A stretch of DNA of 64,000 nt from JAXMAZ01 sp046350115 (GTDB taxonomy: Bacteria; Planctomycetota; Planctomycetia; Gemmatales; Gemmataceae): NCBI GenBank assembly GCA_046350115.1, contig JAXMAZ010000026.1, positions 39,023 to 103,022 of the forward strand, given 5' to 3'. Under the pieces are notes generated by a model. The model saw only the letters and a program-made list of their open reading frames with translations, had not been told where the DNA came from and ran no database searches. Both the position numbers and the translations under genes were made by a program. Of the stretch, positions 32,095-41,051 are shown piece by piece (the stretch's first letter is position 1; each line of letters opens with the position of its first letter).

Positions 32095-33933
32095 CTACAC
32101 CCGGCCCCGCTCGAACTTCTTCCGCTCGTTCTCTTTCAGGTACAGCTTCCGCATCCGGACGGCCGCCGGGGTGATCTCCACCAGCTCGTCGTCCTCGATG
32201 TACTCGAGGGCCATCTCCAGCGAGAACTTGACCGGCGGCTTGAGCGGGACCGTCTTGTCCGACCCGGCCGCCCGCATGTTGGTCAGCGCCTTCAGCCGGG
32301 TGACGTTCACCGTCAGATCCTTGTCCCGGTTGCTCTCGCCGACCACCTGCCCCTCGTACACCGGCTCCATCGGGGCGACGAACAGCGACCCCCGCTCCTG
32401 CAGCCCCTCGATCGCGTAGGCCGTCGCCTTGGACGTTTCCAGCGAGATCAGCACCCCGTTCGCCCGCCCGTCCAGCGCCCCCTTGACCGGCCGGTACTCC
32501 AGGAAGTTGTGGTGCATGATCGCCGTCCCCTGCGTGGCGGTCAGCATCCGGGTGCGGAGGCCGATCAGCCCGCGGGCCGGGATGTGGAACTCCATGTGGG
32601 TGCTGCCGCCCATCCCGCCTTCCATCTTCACGCACTCGCCCTGCCGCTCCAGCACCAGCCGCATGACCGAGTTCGAGTGCTCGGTCGGGGACTCCACCAC
32701 CAGGTACTCGACCGGCTCGTGGGTCTTGCCGTTGATCTCCTTCGTGATCACCCGCGGCTTGCCGACGGCCAGCTCGGACCCCTCCCGCCGCATGGTTTCG
32801 AGCAGCACCCCGAGGTGCAACAGCCCCCGGCCGGAGACGATGAACTCGCTCTCCCGGTCCCCCGGCTTGACCCGCAGGGCGACGTTGTGGTGCAGCTCCC
32901 GCTCCAGCCGGTCCCGCAGCTCCCGGCTGGTGAGCGGCTTGCCGTCCTGGCCGGCGAACGGCGAGTCGTTCACCTTGAACAGCATGTCCAGGGTCGGCTC
33001 GTCGATGGTCAGCGGCGGCAGCGGCAGGGCCAGCCCCTGGTCGCAGATGGTGTCCCCGATCTCGGCGTCGTCGATCCCGACCACGGCGCACACGTCCCCG
33101 GCCCGGATCTCGTCCACCTCCTTGCGGGCGAGCCGGTCGAACTCCAGCACCTGGACCACGGTGTCGTCGAACTTCGACCCGTCCGACTGGCGGACGACCG
33201 TCACCTTCTGGTTCTTCTTGATCTTCCCGGCGAACACCCGACCGACGACGATCTTGCCGACGAACTCGCTGTACTGGAGGGCCATCACCTGCATCTGGAG
33301 CGGGGCGTCCGGCTCGACCGTCGGCGGTGGCACCTTCTCCAGGATGGCGTCGAACAGCGGGCGGAGGTCTTTCGGCTCGACCGCCATGTCGGTGGTGGCG
33401 ATGCCCGCCCGGCCGCTGGCGTAGATGACCGGGAAGTTGGCCGTGTCGTCGTCCGCCCCGAGTTCGATGAACAGGTCGAACATCATCGAGTGGATCTCGT
33501 CCACCCGGGCGTCCGGCCGGTCGATCTTGTTGATGACGACGATCGGTTTGAGGCCGGCGGCGAACGCCTTCCGCAGCACGAACCGGGTTTGCGGCAGCGG
33601 CCCCTCGGCGGCGTCCACCAGGACGAACGCCCCGTCCGCCATCTTGAGGATCCGCTCCACCTCGCCGCCGAAGTCGGCGTGCCCGGGGGTGTCGATCAGG
33701 TTGACCTTCACGTCCCCGATGCGGATGCCGCAGTTCTTGGCCAGGATGGTGATGCCCCGCTCCCGCTCCTGGTCGTTCGAGTCCATGATGAGGCCGTGCT
33801 GGCCCCCTACCAGCTTGTCCAGCTCCTCCGAGCGGAACAGCCCGGACTGGCGGAGCATCTGGTCCACGAGGGTGGTTTTGCCGTGGTCGACGTGGGCGAT
33901 GACGGCGACGTTGCGGAGGTCGGTGCGCTTCAT
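32095..33933 (-). CDS. typA: Ribosome-binding GTPase TypA/BipA
   Basis: TypA/BipA is a translational GTPase that acts on ribosomes in stress and low-temperature growth. The 612-residue length is normal. The G1 loop AHVDHGKT is at 13-20. The G2/G3 region is present (ERGITILAKNCGIR, DTPGHADFGGEVER), and NKIDRPDAR is the G4 motif. The elongation-factor-like domains and the TypA C-terminus (KALTNMRAAGSDKT, EFHIPARGLIGLRTRML) follow. ATG 33933. It is divergent from sixA. Confidence 0.95.
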   Translation of the reverse strand: MKRTDLRNVAVIAHVDHGKTTLVDQMLRQSGLFRSEELDKLVGGQHGLIMDSNDQERERGITILAKNCGIRIGDVKVNLIDTPGHADFGGEVERILKMADGAFVLVDAAEGPLPQTRFVLRKAFAAGLKPIVVINKIDRPDARVDEIHSMMFDLFIELGADDDTANFPVIYASGRAGIATTDMAVEPKDLRPLFDAILEKVPPPTVEPDAPLQMQVMALQYSEFVGKIVVGRVFAGKIKKNQKVTVVRQSDGSKFDDTVVQVLEFDRLARKEVDEIRAGDVCAVVGIDDAEIGDTICDQGLALPLPPLTIDEPTLDMLFKVNDSPFAGQDGKPLTSRELRDRLERELHHNVALRVKPGDRESEFIVSGRGLLHLGVLLETMRREGSELAVGKPRVITKEINGKTHEPVEYLVVESPTEHSNSVMRLVLERQGECVKMEGGMGGSTHMEFHIPARGLIGLRTRMLTATQGTAIMHHNFLEYRPVKGALDGRANGVLISLETSKATAYAIEGLQERGSLFVAPMEPVYEGQVVGESNRDKDLTVNVTRLKALTNMRAAGSDKTVPLKPPVKFSLEMALEYIEDDELVEITPAAVRMRKLYLKENERKKFERGRV

Positions 33934-34042
33934 GGAGGGACGCGGGTTTTCGCTGGCGGAAAGCTTGAGTCAACTGCTACTTTATGAGGTTCGACCGCCG
34001 GCCGGAAGGTCGGGGCGTGTGTGAAACCTGTGAGGGCGGTGG

Positions 34043-34519
34043 ATGAACCTGATCCTGGTCCGGCACGCGGAGGCGGTGCCGCACGGCACGACGGACGACG
34101 AACTGCGGGAATTGACCCCGCACGGCCGCATCCAGGCGGCCGCGCTGGCCGCCGCGCTGGCCGCCCGCGGGGTGACGGCCGGGGCGGTGGTGAGCAGCCC
34201 GCTCGTCCGGGCGCGGCAGACGGCCGAGGCGCTGGCCGAGCGGTTCACCGAGGGCCGGGTGACGGAGACGCCGTACCTGAGCATCGACAAGTTCAAGAAG
34301 CGGCGACTGACCGCGTTCGCGGCCGTCCAGGGGCAGGAGACGGTCGTCCTCGTCGGCCACCAGCCGAGCCTGGGGGAGTACGCCGCCTGGCTGCTCGGGG
34401 CGGAGAAGGCGGCGGTGCCGTTCGAGAAGGCCGGGGCGGCGCTGATCCGGTTCGAGCGGTCGGCGGCGAAGGAGGACGGCGAGCTGGTATGGCTGGTGAC
34501 GCCGGAATGGTTCCTGTAA
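34043..34519 (+). CDS. sixA: Phosphohistidine phosphatase SixA-like
   Basis: This 158-residue histidine phosphatase superfamily protein starts MNLILVRHAEAVPHG, where Arg-His-Ala is the phosphate-binding RHG motif. SPLVRARQTAEAL and VVLVGHQPSLGEY supply the second Arg and the catalytic region's His. The length and sequence fit SixA, which removes phosphate from histidine phosphotransfer domains. No sensor kinase is adjacent, so the target is unknown. A 109-bp spacer separates it from divergent typA. Confidence 0.85.
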   Translation: MNLILVRHAEAVPHGTTDDELRELTPHGRIQAAALAAALAARGVTAGAVVSSPLVRARQTAEALAERFTEGRVTETPYLSIDKFKKRRLTAFAAVQGQETVVLVGHQPSLGEYAAWLLGAEKAAVPFEKAGAALIRFERSAAKEDGELVWLVTPEWFL

Positions 34520-34525
34520 TCCGTC

Positions 34526-34615
34526 TCGCCGCACGATTTCCGCCGAGCCAGTACGATTTAATCTTAAAAACGATTTGATTTTGATCGTGCTGGTTTGGGG
34601 GGGATCGTGCGGCGA
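34526..34615. repeat. Nested imperfect inverted repeat, terminator-like
   Basis: Outer arms TCGCCGCACGAT (34526-34537) and ATCGTGCGGCGA (34604-34615) are perfect. Inner arms CCAGTACGAT (34548-34557) and ATCGTGCTGG (34584-34593) pair with one mismatch. The middle is A/T-rich (TTTAATCTTAAAAACG). It separates the convergent genes at 34519 and 34620. Confidence 0.8.
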
Positions 34616-34619
34616 ACTG

Positions 34620-35489
34620 TCACTTCCCGGTCAGCACCCACTGTTTCCATGCCGCGTCCAGCGCCTCCGGCTTCCAGCCGGCCGCCTCCAGCGCCTGCTC
34701 CGGGGTGGGGTTTTCGTTCTGCTCGCTCGGCTTGAACCCGCCGACGAACTTCGGCAGCCCGTCAGCCAGCGGGCCGAACGCCAGGAACTCGGCGAAGCTG
34801 GCCGCTAGGGTGTCGAACTCGTCCACCGGCTTCCCGCCCCACACCGCCCACGGGCTGAACGCCGCCCCGCCGGTCCGGGCGTACAGCGCCCGGACCTTGG
34901 CCCGGTGGGCGGCCAGCCGCTGCGACTTGGGGCCGTCCGCCCGCAGGTAGACCGCCCGGCCGAACCCGACCCGCAGCCAGTCGGGCAGGGTCACCCCGTG
35001 GGCCTTGTCCAGCACCGCCGCCCCGACCACGGCCGCCGCCTCGGCCGTCAGTTGGGCGTCGGTCGGCTTCTCCCCGATGCCCGCCCCGACGGCCACGGCC
35101 GGCGGGTCCGCCTTCACGTCCACCCGGTACGTCTCGCGGGCGGCCGGGGACTCCTTCAGCCCCTGCTGCACGAACGCCTTGTACGCCCGGGCGTCCGGCA
35201 GCACGTACACGGTCAGCTTGCCGGCCCAGAGCGGGTCGGAGCCGGGCCGTTTGGACGCCTTGACTGCGGCAGTATGAGCTTTCTGGAGGGCGGCGGCGAG
35301 CGGCTTCGCCCTGGCCGGCGGCAGGGTCGAGTAAACCAACAGGTCGTCTGTCTCGGTCGGGGCGACCTTCAGCTTGGCTTCCGCTAGGACGGCGTCCGCC
35401 GCCTTCCGCTGGGCGGCGACGGCGTCCGCCCGGTCGTCGGCGACGGCCGGGGCGGCGAGGAGCAGCAGCAGGGCGAACGGGCGGACCAT
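34620..35489 (-). CDS. Exported unknown protein (289 aa)
   Basis: Signal peptide MVRPFALLLLLAAPAVA, then an Ala/Lys-rich helical start (DDRADAVAAQRKAADAVLAEAKL) and a region with LTVYVLPDARAYKAFVQQ, SQRLAAHRAKVRALYAR and DEFDTLAASFAEFLAF. The C-terminus is PEALDAAWKQWVLTGK. It resembles planctomycete exported proteins with a peptidase-like helical body, but no zinc HExxH motif or other catalytic signature is visible. The start ATG 35489 faces the DUF255 gene at 35573 divergently. Confidence 0.65.
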   Translation of the reverse strand: MVRPFALLLLLAAPAVADDRADAVAAQRKAADAVLAEAKLKVAPTETDDLLVYSTLPPARAKPLAAALQKAHTAAVKASKRPGSDPLWAGKLTVYVLPDARAYKAFVQQGLKESPAARETYRVDVKADPPAVAVGAGIGEKPTDAQLTAEAAAVVGAAVLDKAHGVTLPDWLRVGFGRAVYLRADGPKSQRLAAHRAKVRALYARTGGAAFSPWAVWGGKPVDEFDTLAASFAEFLAFGPLADGLPKFVGGFKPSEQNENPTPEQALEAAGWKPEALDAAWKQWVLTGK

Positions 35490-35572
35490 CAGGATCGCTC
35501 CGGGGTTGGCGACCGGCGGCCGGTCGGGTCATATGACACTATCGGCGGCCGATCGCCGCGGGAGGGCCGGTC

Positions 35573-37477
35573 ATGCGGGCGGTCGTCGGCATACTGCTAG
35601 TGTGCGTCACGGTTTGCCCGGCGGACGAGCCGAAGGGCAAGCCGAACCGGCTGGCCAAGGCGTTCAGCCCGTACCTGCTCCAGCACGCCCACAACCCGGT
35701 GGACTGGCACCCGTGGGGGCCGGAGGCGTTCGCCAAGGCGAAGGCCGAGAACAAGCTGGTGTTCCTGAGCATCGGCTACTCGGCCTGCCACTGGTGCCAC
35801 GTCATGGAGCGGGAGTCGTTCTCCGACCCGGAGATCGCCGCCCTGATGAACAAACACTTCGTCTGCATCAAGGTGGACCGGGAGGAGCGGCCGGACGTGG
35901 ACGAGGTGTACATGGCCGCCCTCCAGGTGACGGAGGGGGGCGGCGGGTGGCCGCTGTCCATGTTCCTCACCCCGGCCGGCAAGCCGATCTTCGGCGGCAC
36001 CTACTGGCCCCCCCGCGACAAACAGGTCAACGGCCGGACCCTGCCCGGGTTCTTAAGCGTCCTCAACCGGGTGGTCGAGCTGACCGCCAAGGACCGCAAG
36101 GGGCTGGAAACCCAGGCGGACAAGGTGGCCGAGGCGGTGGCCGCCGACCTGGAGCGAAGCCGGCGGGTGGTGAATACCCCGCCGCTAGACCACGCCCTCG
36201 CTTCGGCTGCGGCCGATGCGTTCGAGTTCGATCCAGAGAACGGCGGGTTCAAGTCCCGCAATGCCAAGTTCCCCCGGCCGACCGCTCTCGGCTTCCTGTT
36301 ACACCAATCGACGCGGCCGGGGGGTGAACGGTTCCGCCAACCGGTCGCCCACACCCTGGAGCGGATGGCCGCCGGCGGGCTGTTCGACCACCTCGGCGGC
36401 GGGTTCCACCGGTACACCGTCGAGCCGACCTGGACCGTCCCGCACTTCGAGAAGATGCTGTACGATCAGGCCCAGCTCGTCGAGCTGTATGCCGAGGCGT
36501 TCAAGGCGGACCCGAAGCCGCTGTACCGCCGGGCGATCGTTGACACGCTCTCGTTTGTCAAGCGGGAGTTGACCGCCCCGGACGGCGGGTTCTACGCTGC
36601 CCTCGACGCCGACTCCGAGGGCAGGGAAGGGGCGTTCTACGTCTGGACCCGGCCGGAACTGGATGCGGTCCTCGGCACCGAGCCGGGCGTCGAACAATTT
36701 CGCCGGGTGTTCTCACTCGACCGGCCGAACTTCGAGGAGAATTACCACATCCTCCGGTTGTCGAAGCCGTTCGCCGAGTTAGCCGTGGCCGAAAAGCTGA
36801 GCGAGGAAGAACTGCTGGCCGCTCTCGCCCCCCTCAAGGCAAAACTGTTTGCTGCCCGGGAGAAGCGGTCACGGCCGTTCCGGGACACGAAGGTGTTGGC
36901 CGGCTGGACCGGGCTGATGATCGCCGGGTACGCCCACGCGGGTGAGGTGTTGAAAGAACCGGGGTACGCCGCGGCAGCGGTGAAGGGGGCCGATTTTCTG
37001 CTGGCGAAGATGACGGACAAGGACGGCCGGCTAATGCGGGTGTGGGCGGCGGCACCGGGCGAACAGCCGCAGGCCCGCGGGCCGGCGTTCCTGGAGGACT
37101 ACGCCCAGGTCGCCCACGGGCTGCTCGCCCTGCACGACGCGACCGGCGATGCGAAGTGGCTGGCCGCCGCCCGCAAGGTGACGGACGCCGCTCTGACGTG
37201 GCACCAGGACGACAAGCGGGGCGGGTTCTACACCACGGCTAACGACCACGAGAAGCTGTTCGCCCGTGGTAAGGACCACTACGACGGGGCGACCCCGTCC
37301 GGGAACGGGCTGACGGCCCGCAACCTGATCCGACTGTGGGCCAAGACCAAGGACGACCGGTACAAGGCCGCTGCGGAACGGACGTTGGCCGCCGTCGCCC
37401 CGGTCCTGCGGCTGACCCCGACCGCCGCCCCGGTGACGGCCGACGCCGTCGCCCTGTGGACCGACGCGGTGCGGTAG
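35573..37477 (+). CDS. DUF255/YyaL-like thioredoxin-domain protein
   Basis: This 634-residue protein has a short signal-like start (MRAVVGILLVCVTVCPADEP). The DUF255 thioredoxin fold has the redox motif SACHWCHVMERESF with Cys72 and Cys75, the downstream cis-Pro region and LTPAGKPIFGGTY. The C-terminal two thirds are a helical toroid-like region (LYDQAQLVELYAEAF, TPSGNGLTARNLIRLW) as in YyaL/SPATA20 proteins. The exact substrate is unknown. It stands alone and is followed by an inverted repeat at 37502-37584. Confidence 0.9.
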   Translation: MRAVVGILLVCVTVCPADEPKGKPNRLAKAFSPYLLQHAHNPVDWHPWGPEAFAKAKAENKLVFLSIGYSACHWCHVMERESFSDPEIAALMNKHFVCIKVDREERPDVDEVYMAALQVTEGGGGWPLSMFLTPAGKPIFGGTYWPPRDKQVNGRTLPGFLSVLNRVVELTAKDRKGLETQADKVAEAVAADLERSRRVVNTPPLDHALASAAADAFEFDPENGGFKSRNAKFPRPTALGFLLHQSTRPGGERFRQPVAHTLERMAAGGLFDHLGGGFHRYTVEPTWTVPHFEKMLYDQAQLVELYAEAFKADPKPLYRRAIVDTLSFVKRELTAPDGGFYAALDADSEGREGAFYVWTRPELDAVLGTEPGVEQFRRVFSLDRPNFEENYHILRLSKPFAELAVAEKLSEEELLAALAPLKAKLFAAREKRSRPFRDTKVLAGWTGLMIAGYAHAGEVLKEPGYAAAAVKGADFLLAKMTDKDGRLMRVWAAAPGEQPQARGPAFLEDYAQVAHGLLALHDATGDAKWLAAARKVTDAALTWHQDDKRGGFYTTANDHEKLFARGKDHYDGATPSGNGLTARNLIRLWAKTKDDRYKAAAERTLAAVAPVLRLTPTAAPVTADAVALWTDAVR

Positions 37478-37501
37478 GTGTTCTGCCGGAGAAGGGAGCA
37501 A

Positions 37502-37584
37502 GCCGCGGGCAGCCGGGCCGCCGCGGAGGGCGGCCCCTCAGTCGGCCGGTACCGCCCTCCGTGGCGTTCCCGGCTGCCCGCGGC
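37502..37584. repeat. Inverted repeat after the DUF255 gene
   Basis: Arms GCCGCGGGCAGCCGGG (37502-37517) and CCCGGCTGCCCGCGGC (37569-37584) pair perfectly over 16 bp, and inner bases (CGCCGCGGAGGGCGG against CCGCCCTCCGTGGCG) extend the pairing with a mismatch. It is terminator-like. The rest of 37478-37709 shows no gene. Confidence 0.75.
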
Positions 37585-37709
37585 AGCCGCTCCACCCCTG
37601 GCGGCAACAATGCGCGCGGTGACGATGTCCGACCGCCGGCCGTCGCTGGACGAGGCGGATCCACCGCGACGGTCGCCCCCGACCGGCCGACCCGGCCCGT
37701 CGGGCGACC

Positions 37710-39783
37710 ATGGTCCGCCCGCTCGCCCCGGGCGGCGGCGGGTCGCCCGCGGCGGTCCGTGCCTTCCAGGGGCTGGTCGGCGGGCTCAGTCCCCAGTCAC
37801 GGCGTTGGACCGCGTCGCCCGGCTGCCCGACGGGGTGCCGCTCGACCTGGTCGCGGTCGCCGTCCCACACCTGGCCGCCGACCTCCCGGTCGCCCTGCGG
37901 CTGGCGGCGGCCGGGAAGCTGCTCTCGGCCGTGCCGGACGAGCCGAAGGCGGTGGCCGCGGTCGTCGCCCCGCTGACCGCCGGGCTGTCCCCGACCCGCG
38001 AACTGGAGCGGCTGACCCAGCTCCAGAACCGGGTGGCAAAGTGCGAGGCGCTCGACCGGATGGTGGCCGCCGCGGAGGCCCGGACCGTCCTCCAGTGCCC
38101 GGGCTGTCCGGCCAAGCTGACCCGGCCGAAGCTGATCGCCCACCTGTGGGACCGGCACCGGCTGACCTTCGCCCACGGCCGGGCGGCCGACCCACGTGAA
38201 GAAGTGGACACGGTCGCACGGCCGCGGCCACCAAGCCCGACCCGGCCGCCATCGACCACGCCTTCCTGCTCTCCCGGCACTACTACCCGGACGCCCCGCC
38301 GCGGATGGTGTTTCGAGGAGCGCTGGCCGCCCGGGGCCGCCCGACCCGACCGACCGGCTGCTCACCCGGGCGGCGGACGACCGGGCCGGGGTGTGCCCGG
38401 TCTGCCTGTCGGCCGTCCCGGACCCGCTTCCCAAACTGCCGCCGCCGGCCTACGAAATGTCGTTGGGACGGGTGGCGGCGGACGGGTCGTCGCGGTCGGG
38501 GACGCCACTCGGCCGGGTCGTCACACTGGACACCCCGAGCGGGCCGGCCCCCACGCCCCCGCTCGACGCCCGGATGCCCCCGCGGCTGTACGCCGTGCTG
38601 TGGGCGGTGCCGGTGCTCGCCTTCGCCGCCGCGTCCACGATCGTGTTCGCCAAAGTGGCTCCGCCGGTCCTCGTCGGGGTGGCCGGGGTCGTACTCGGCT
38701 GGGTCGTGTACGCGGTCGTCCTGTCCCGCCGCCCGCCGCTGCCGGACCGGACGGACACGGCGGTCAACCTGGCGTGGTCGGAGTTCGTCCCGGGGATCGG
38801 CCGGTCGCCCGCCGCCGTCCGCTACCTGACCCGCCTCTGTCGGGCCAGCCTCAAGGCCGGCGACCCGGCAGCGCGGGGCAAGGCGGTGTTCGAGCTGGTC
38901 GAACACGGGGCGGTGCTGGCGGACAAAGGCGGGGAGTACGCCCAACTGCTGGCCGCGGCCCGGGTGCTCCAGGTGTGGGACGGCGGCCGGCTCGGGCGGG
39001 AACCGGTGGCCGGGATGGTCGAGGTGTTCGAGCCGTTCGCCCGGGGCGAGCTGCCACCGGCGTATGTCGAGGGCGTGGCCGAGACGCTGCTCGACGCCGG
39101 CGTGCTGAACGACGGGGACATGCGGCGGCTGGGAGTCGGGATGGTGGGCGTGCTGTTCAACGCCGGGCTGACCGCGTCCGACCTGGTTACGATCGCCCGG
39201 TTCTGCCCCGGGCTGCGGCAACTGCTCAACGGGGCCAAGCCGGGCGACCTCGGCCCGCTGTACGCCGTCTGGCAGGGGCGGGTCGGCCGGCCGTGGGGCC
39301 ACCTCGGCGAGTCGCGGACGGTGTTCGAGGTGGCCCACGACACCCCGGTCGCCGGGCCGGCTGCTGGCCGCGTACCCCGACCTGCTGTTCCGCATCGACC
39401 TGGGAGAAGCGGCGGAAGCGATGATCGGGCCGGTGCTGGTCCTCGGCCGCGGGGTGTCGGTCGGCGGCGTGACCGTCGCCGACCCCGACGCCCGGGTGGA
39501 AGTGGTCCAAACGGCCAACGGCCCGCGGCTGGTCTTCGGCACCCACCAGATCGAGCTGACCGGCCGGCTCCCAGCCCGGGCAGCCGAACTGCTCCGCGGC
39601 TGGCTCCGCTTCCGGGCCGACAAACTGCTCCCGCTGGCCGACCAGCTCGCCGGCCGGCGGTCGGCCGGGAAGGTGGCCGCCCTGCTCGCCCCGCTGGCCG
39701 TGGACTGCCACCTGTGCGGCACCCGGTGCGTCCACCGGACCGGCCGGCTGGGCACCATGTGGCAGGCGGTCGCCGGGAGCTGA
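37710..39783 (+). pseudogene. Large zinc-finger-like membrane protein gene, at least four frame changes
   Basis: Segments in different frames fit one protein. It starts MVRPLAPGGGGSPAAVRAFQ (37710). Then come ALDRVARLPDGVPLDLVAVA and a C2H2-like LQCPGCPAKLTRPKLIAHLW, followed by HYYPDAPPRM. The next segment has CPVCLSAVPDPL and a hydrophobic pair (LYAVLWAVPVLAF, VLVGVAGVVLGWVVYAVVL). The last segment, LLAAYPDLLFRIDLGEAAEA, runs to HLCGTRCVHRTGRLG. Frame changes lie near 37795, 38210, 38335 and 39355. Similar planctomycete proteins carry a zinc-finger start and two membrane helices. True decay and sequencing indels cannot be separated here. Confidence 0.65.
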
Positions 39784-39818
39784 CCCCGGGGGCGACCGGA
39801 GCCCCTTCGGGGCCGGTT

Positions 39819-39936
39819 CTTCGTAGGGTGCGTTGAGGAGGCCTTGCGACGAAACGCACCGGCCCGGCAACGACTGGCGGCCGTGGGTCGCGGCTCCCGC
39901 GGTGCATTGCGCCAAGCCTCCACGCACCCTACGAAG
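39819..39936. repeat. Palindromic repeat unit 1 of tandem pair
   Basis: Begins CTTCGTAGGGTGCGTTGAGG and ends CACGCACCCTACGAAG; the ends pair over about 14-16 bp and internal parts (GCACCGGCCCGGC...) partly pair. The second copy follows 11 bp later. The GTAGGGTGCG-type ends are a mobile-looking interspersed module. Confidence 0.8.
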
Positions 39937-39947
39937 ACCCGACCGGC

Positions 39948-40060
39948 GTAGGGTGCGTGGAGCGAGGGCTTTGGCGAGCGCAACGCACCGGCCCGGCAAC
40001 GACTGCCCCCCAGGGGTGAAGTCCCAACGGTGCGTTTCGCAAAGCCTCAACGCACCCTAC
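39948..40060. repeat. Palindromic repeat unit 2 of tandem pair
   Basis: Begins GTAGGGTGCGTGGAGCGAGG and ends AACGCACCCTAC, with the same internal phrase GCAACGCACCGGCCCGGCAAC as unit 1 (ACGCACCGGCCCGGCAACGACT). Two units in direct tandem imply duplication. Not a CRISPR: only two units, each is itself a palindrome, and there is no spacer set. Confidence 0.8.
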
Positions 40061-40123
40061 ACCGGCCGGCTGGGCGTCAATTGGCAGGCGGTCGCCGGCG
40101 ACGGACACAGGAAGCCGACGTGA
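40061..40123 (+). pseudogene. Duplicated 3' end of the zinc-finger-like gene
   Basis: Reads ACCGGCCGGCTGGGCG then TTGGCAGGCGGTCGCCGG, encoding TGRLGVNWQAVAGDGHRKPT and a stop. The end of the gene at 39737-39783 reads TGRLGTMWQAVAGS and stop, with nearly the same bases. The repeat pair at 39819-40060 therefore sits between two copies of the same coding end. The original 3' end is probably the downstream copy, whose stop (TGA 40121-40123) overlaps the next gene's GTG as GTGA. Confidence 0.7.
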
Positions 40124-40392
40124 AGACCAACGGCGAGCTGGAAACCGAGATCAGCCAGGCGGTCATCCGGTTCAACAAGGAGTACATGGGCCGGGGGCCG
40201 CTCTCCGCCCGCACCTGCCTGCTGGACCACACGGCCCTGGTCCGCCTGCAGGGGGTGCCGACCGCGGCCGAGCCGACGTCGGTCCGGGTCGAGGAGCGGA
40301 GCCGGGATCTCATCAAACAGGTGCGGATCGAACTGACCGAGCGCGGGCGACCGCTTTCGTTACCACCCCGAGGGGAGTCATGCAGAAGCTGA
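40120..40392 (+). CDS. DUF2294/MpsC-like protein, shortened
   Basis: GTG 40120 to a stop at 40392 encodes 90 residues: KTNGELETEISQAVIRFNKE, then YMGRGPLSARTCLLDHTALVRL and GVPTAAEP, the N-terminal pattern of DUF2294 (PF10057), linked in Firmicutes to the MpsABC inorganic-carbon/ion system. Family members are usually about 110-120 residues and continue after this point with a second conserved block; here the C-terminus (ERGRPLSLPPRGESCRS) is unlike it, so the gene is probably truncated. It overlaps the carbonic anhydrase start by 13 bp. The link of MpsC-like and carbonic anhydrase is suggestive only. Confidence 0.6.
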   Translation: MKTNGELETEISQAVIRFNKEYMGRGPLSARTCLLDHTALVRLQGVPTAAEPTSVRVEERSRDLIKQVRIELTERGRPLSLPPRGESCRS

Positions 40393-41051
40393 TCCAGGGC
40401 GTTCACCGGTTCCGCGAGGAGGACTTCCGCCCGTTGCAGGGGCTGTTCGAGCAGTTGTCGCACGGCCAGAACCCGGAGACCCTGTTCATCACCTGCTCGG
40501 ACTCCCGGATCGACCCGAACCTGCTCACCCGGTCCCAGCCGGGCGAGCTGTTCATCCTCCGCAACGCCGGCAACATCGTCCCCCCGCACGGGGCGGCGAA
40601 CGGCGGGGAGGCGGCGACCATCGAGTTCGCCGTCGCCGGCCTGGGGGTCAAGGACATCATCGTCTGCGGGCACTCGCACTGCGGGGCCATGAAAGGGCTT
40701 CTCGACCCGGGCCAGGTGGCCGCCCTGCCGGCGGTCGCGGCCTGGTTGTCCCACGCCGAGGCCACCCGCCGGATCGTTCACGACAACTATTCCCACCTGG
40801 AAGGGGACCGGCGGCTGACGGCCGCGATCGAGGAGAACGTGCTGGTGCAACTGGAGAACCTGCGGACCCTGCCGGCCGTCGCCGGCCGGCTGGTCCGGGG
40901 CGACCTGCGGCTGCACGGGTGGGTGTACAAGATCGAGACCGGTGAGGTGTTCGCCTACGACCCGGCCGGCGGCCAGTTCGTGCAGGTGGCCGAGTACCGG
41001 TATCCCGAGAGCGAAACCGGCGTCCGGCGACGGACCGTGGCCGTCATCTAA
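40380..41051 (+). CDS. Beta-class carbonic anhydrase (cytoplasmic)
   Basis: This 223-residue enzyme interconverts CO2 and bicarbonate. Zinc ligands are Cys39 (ITCSDSR, with the Asp/Arg dyad DSR at 41-43), His98 and Cys101 (GHSHCGAMKG). No signal peptide. It starts at ATG 40380, inside the end of the DUF2294-like gene, after GAGGGGAGTC. It is a different subtype from the exported enzyme at 61131. Its context suggests a role in carbon supply with the MpsC-like protein. Confidence 0.95.
   Translation: MQKLIQGVHRFREEDFRPLQGLFEQLSHGQNPETLFITCSDSRIDPNLLTRSQPGELFILRNAGNIVPPHGAANGGEAATIEFAVAGLGVKDIIVCGHSHCGAMKGLLDPGQVAALPAVAAWLSHAEATRRIVHDNYSHLEGDRRLTAAIEENVLVQLENLRTLPAVAGRLVRGDLRLHGWVYKIETGEVFAYDPAGGQFVQVAEYRYPESETGVRRRTVAVI

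Noticed and set aside
39819..40060. Possible CRISPR-like tandem repeat
   Set aside because: Only two units of about 115 bp, each a palindrome, and no unique spacers or cas genes nearby.
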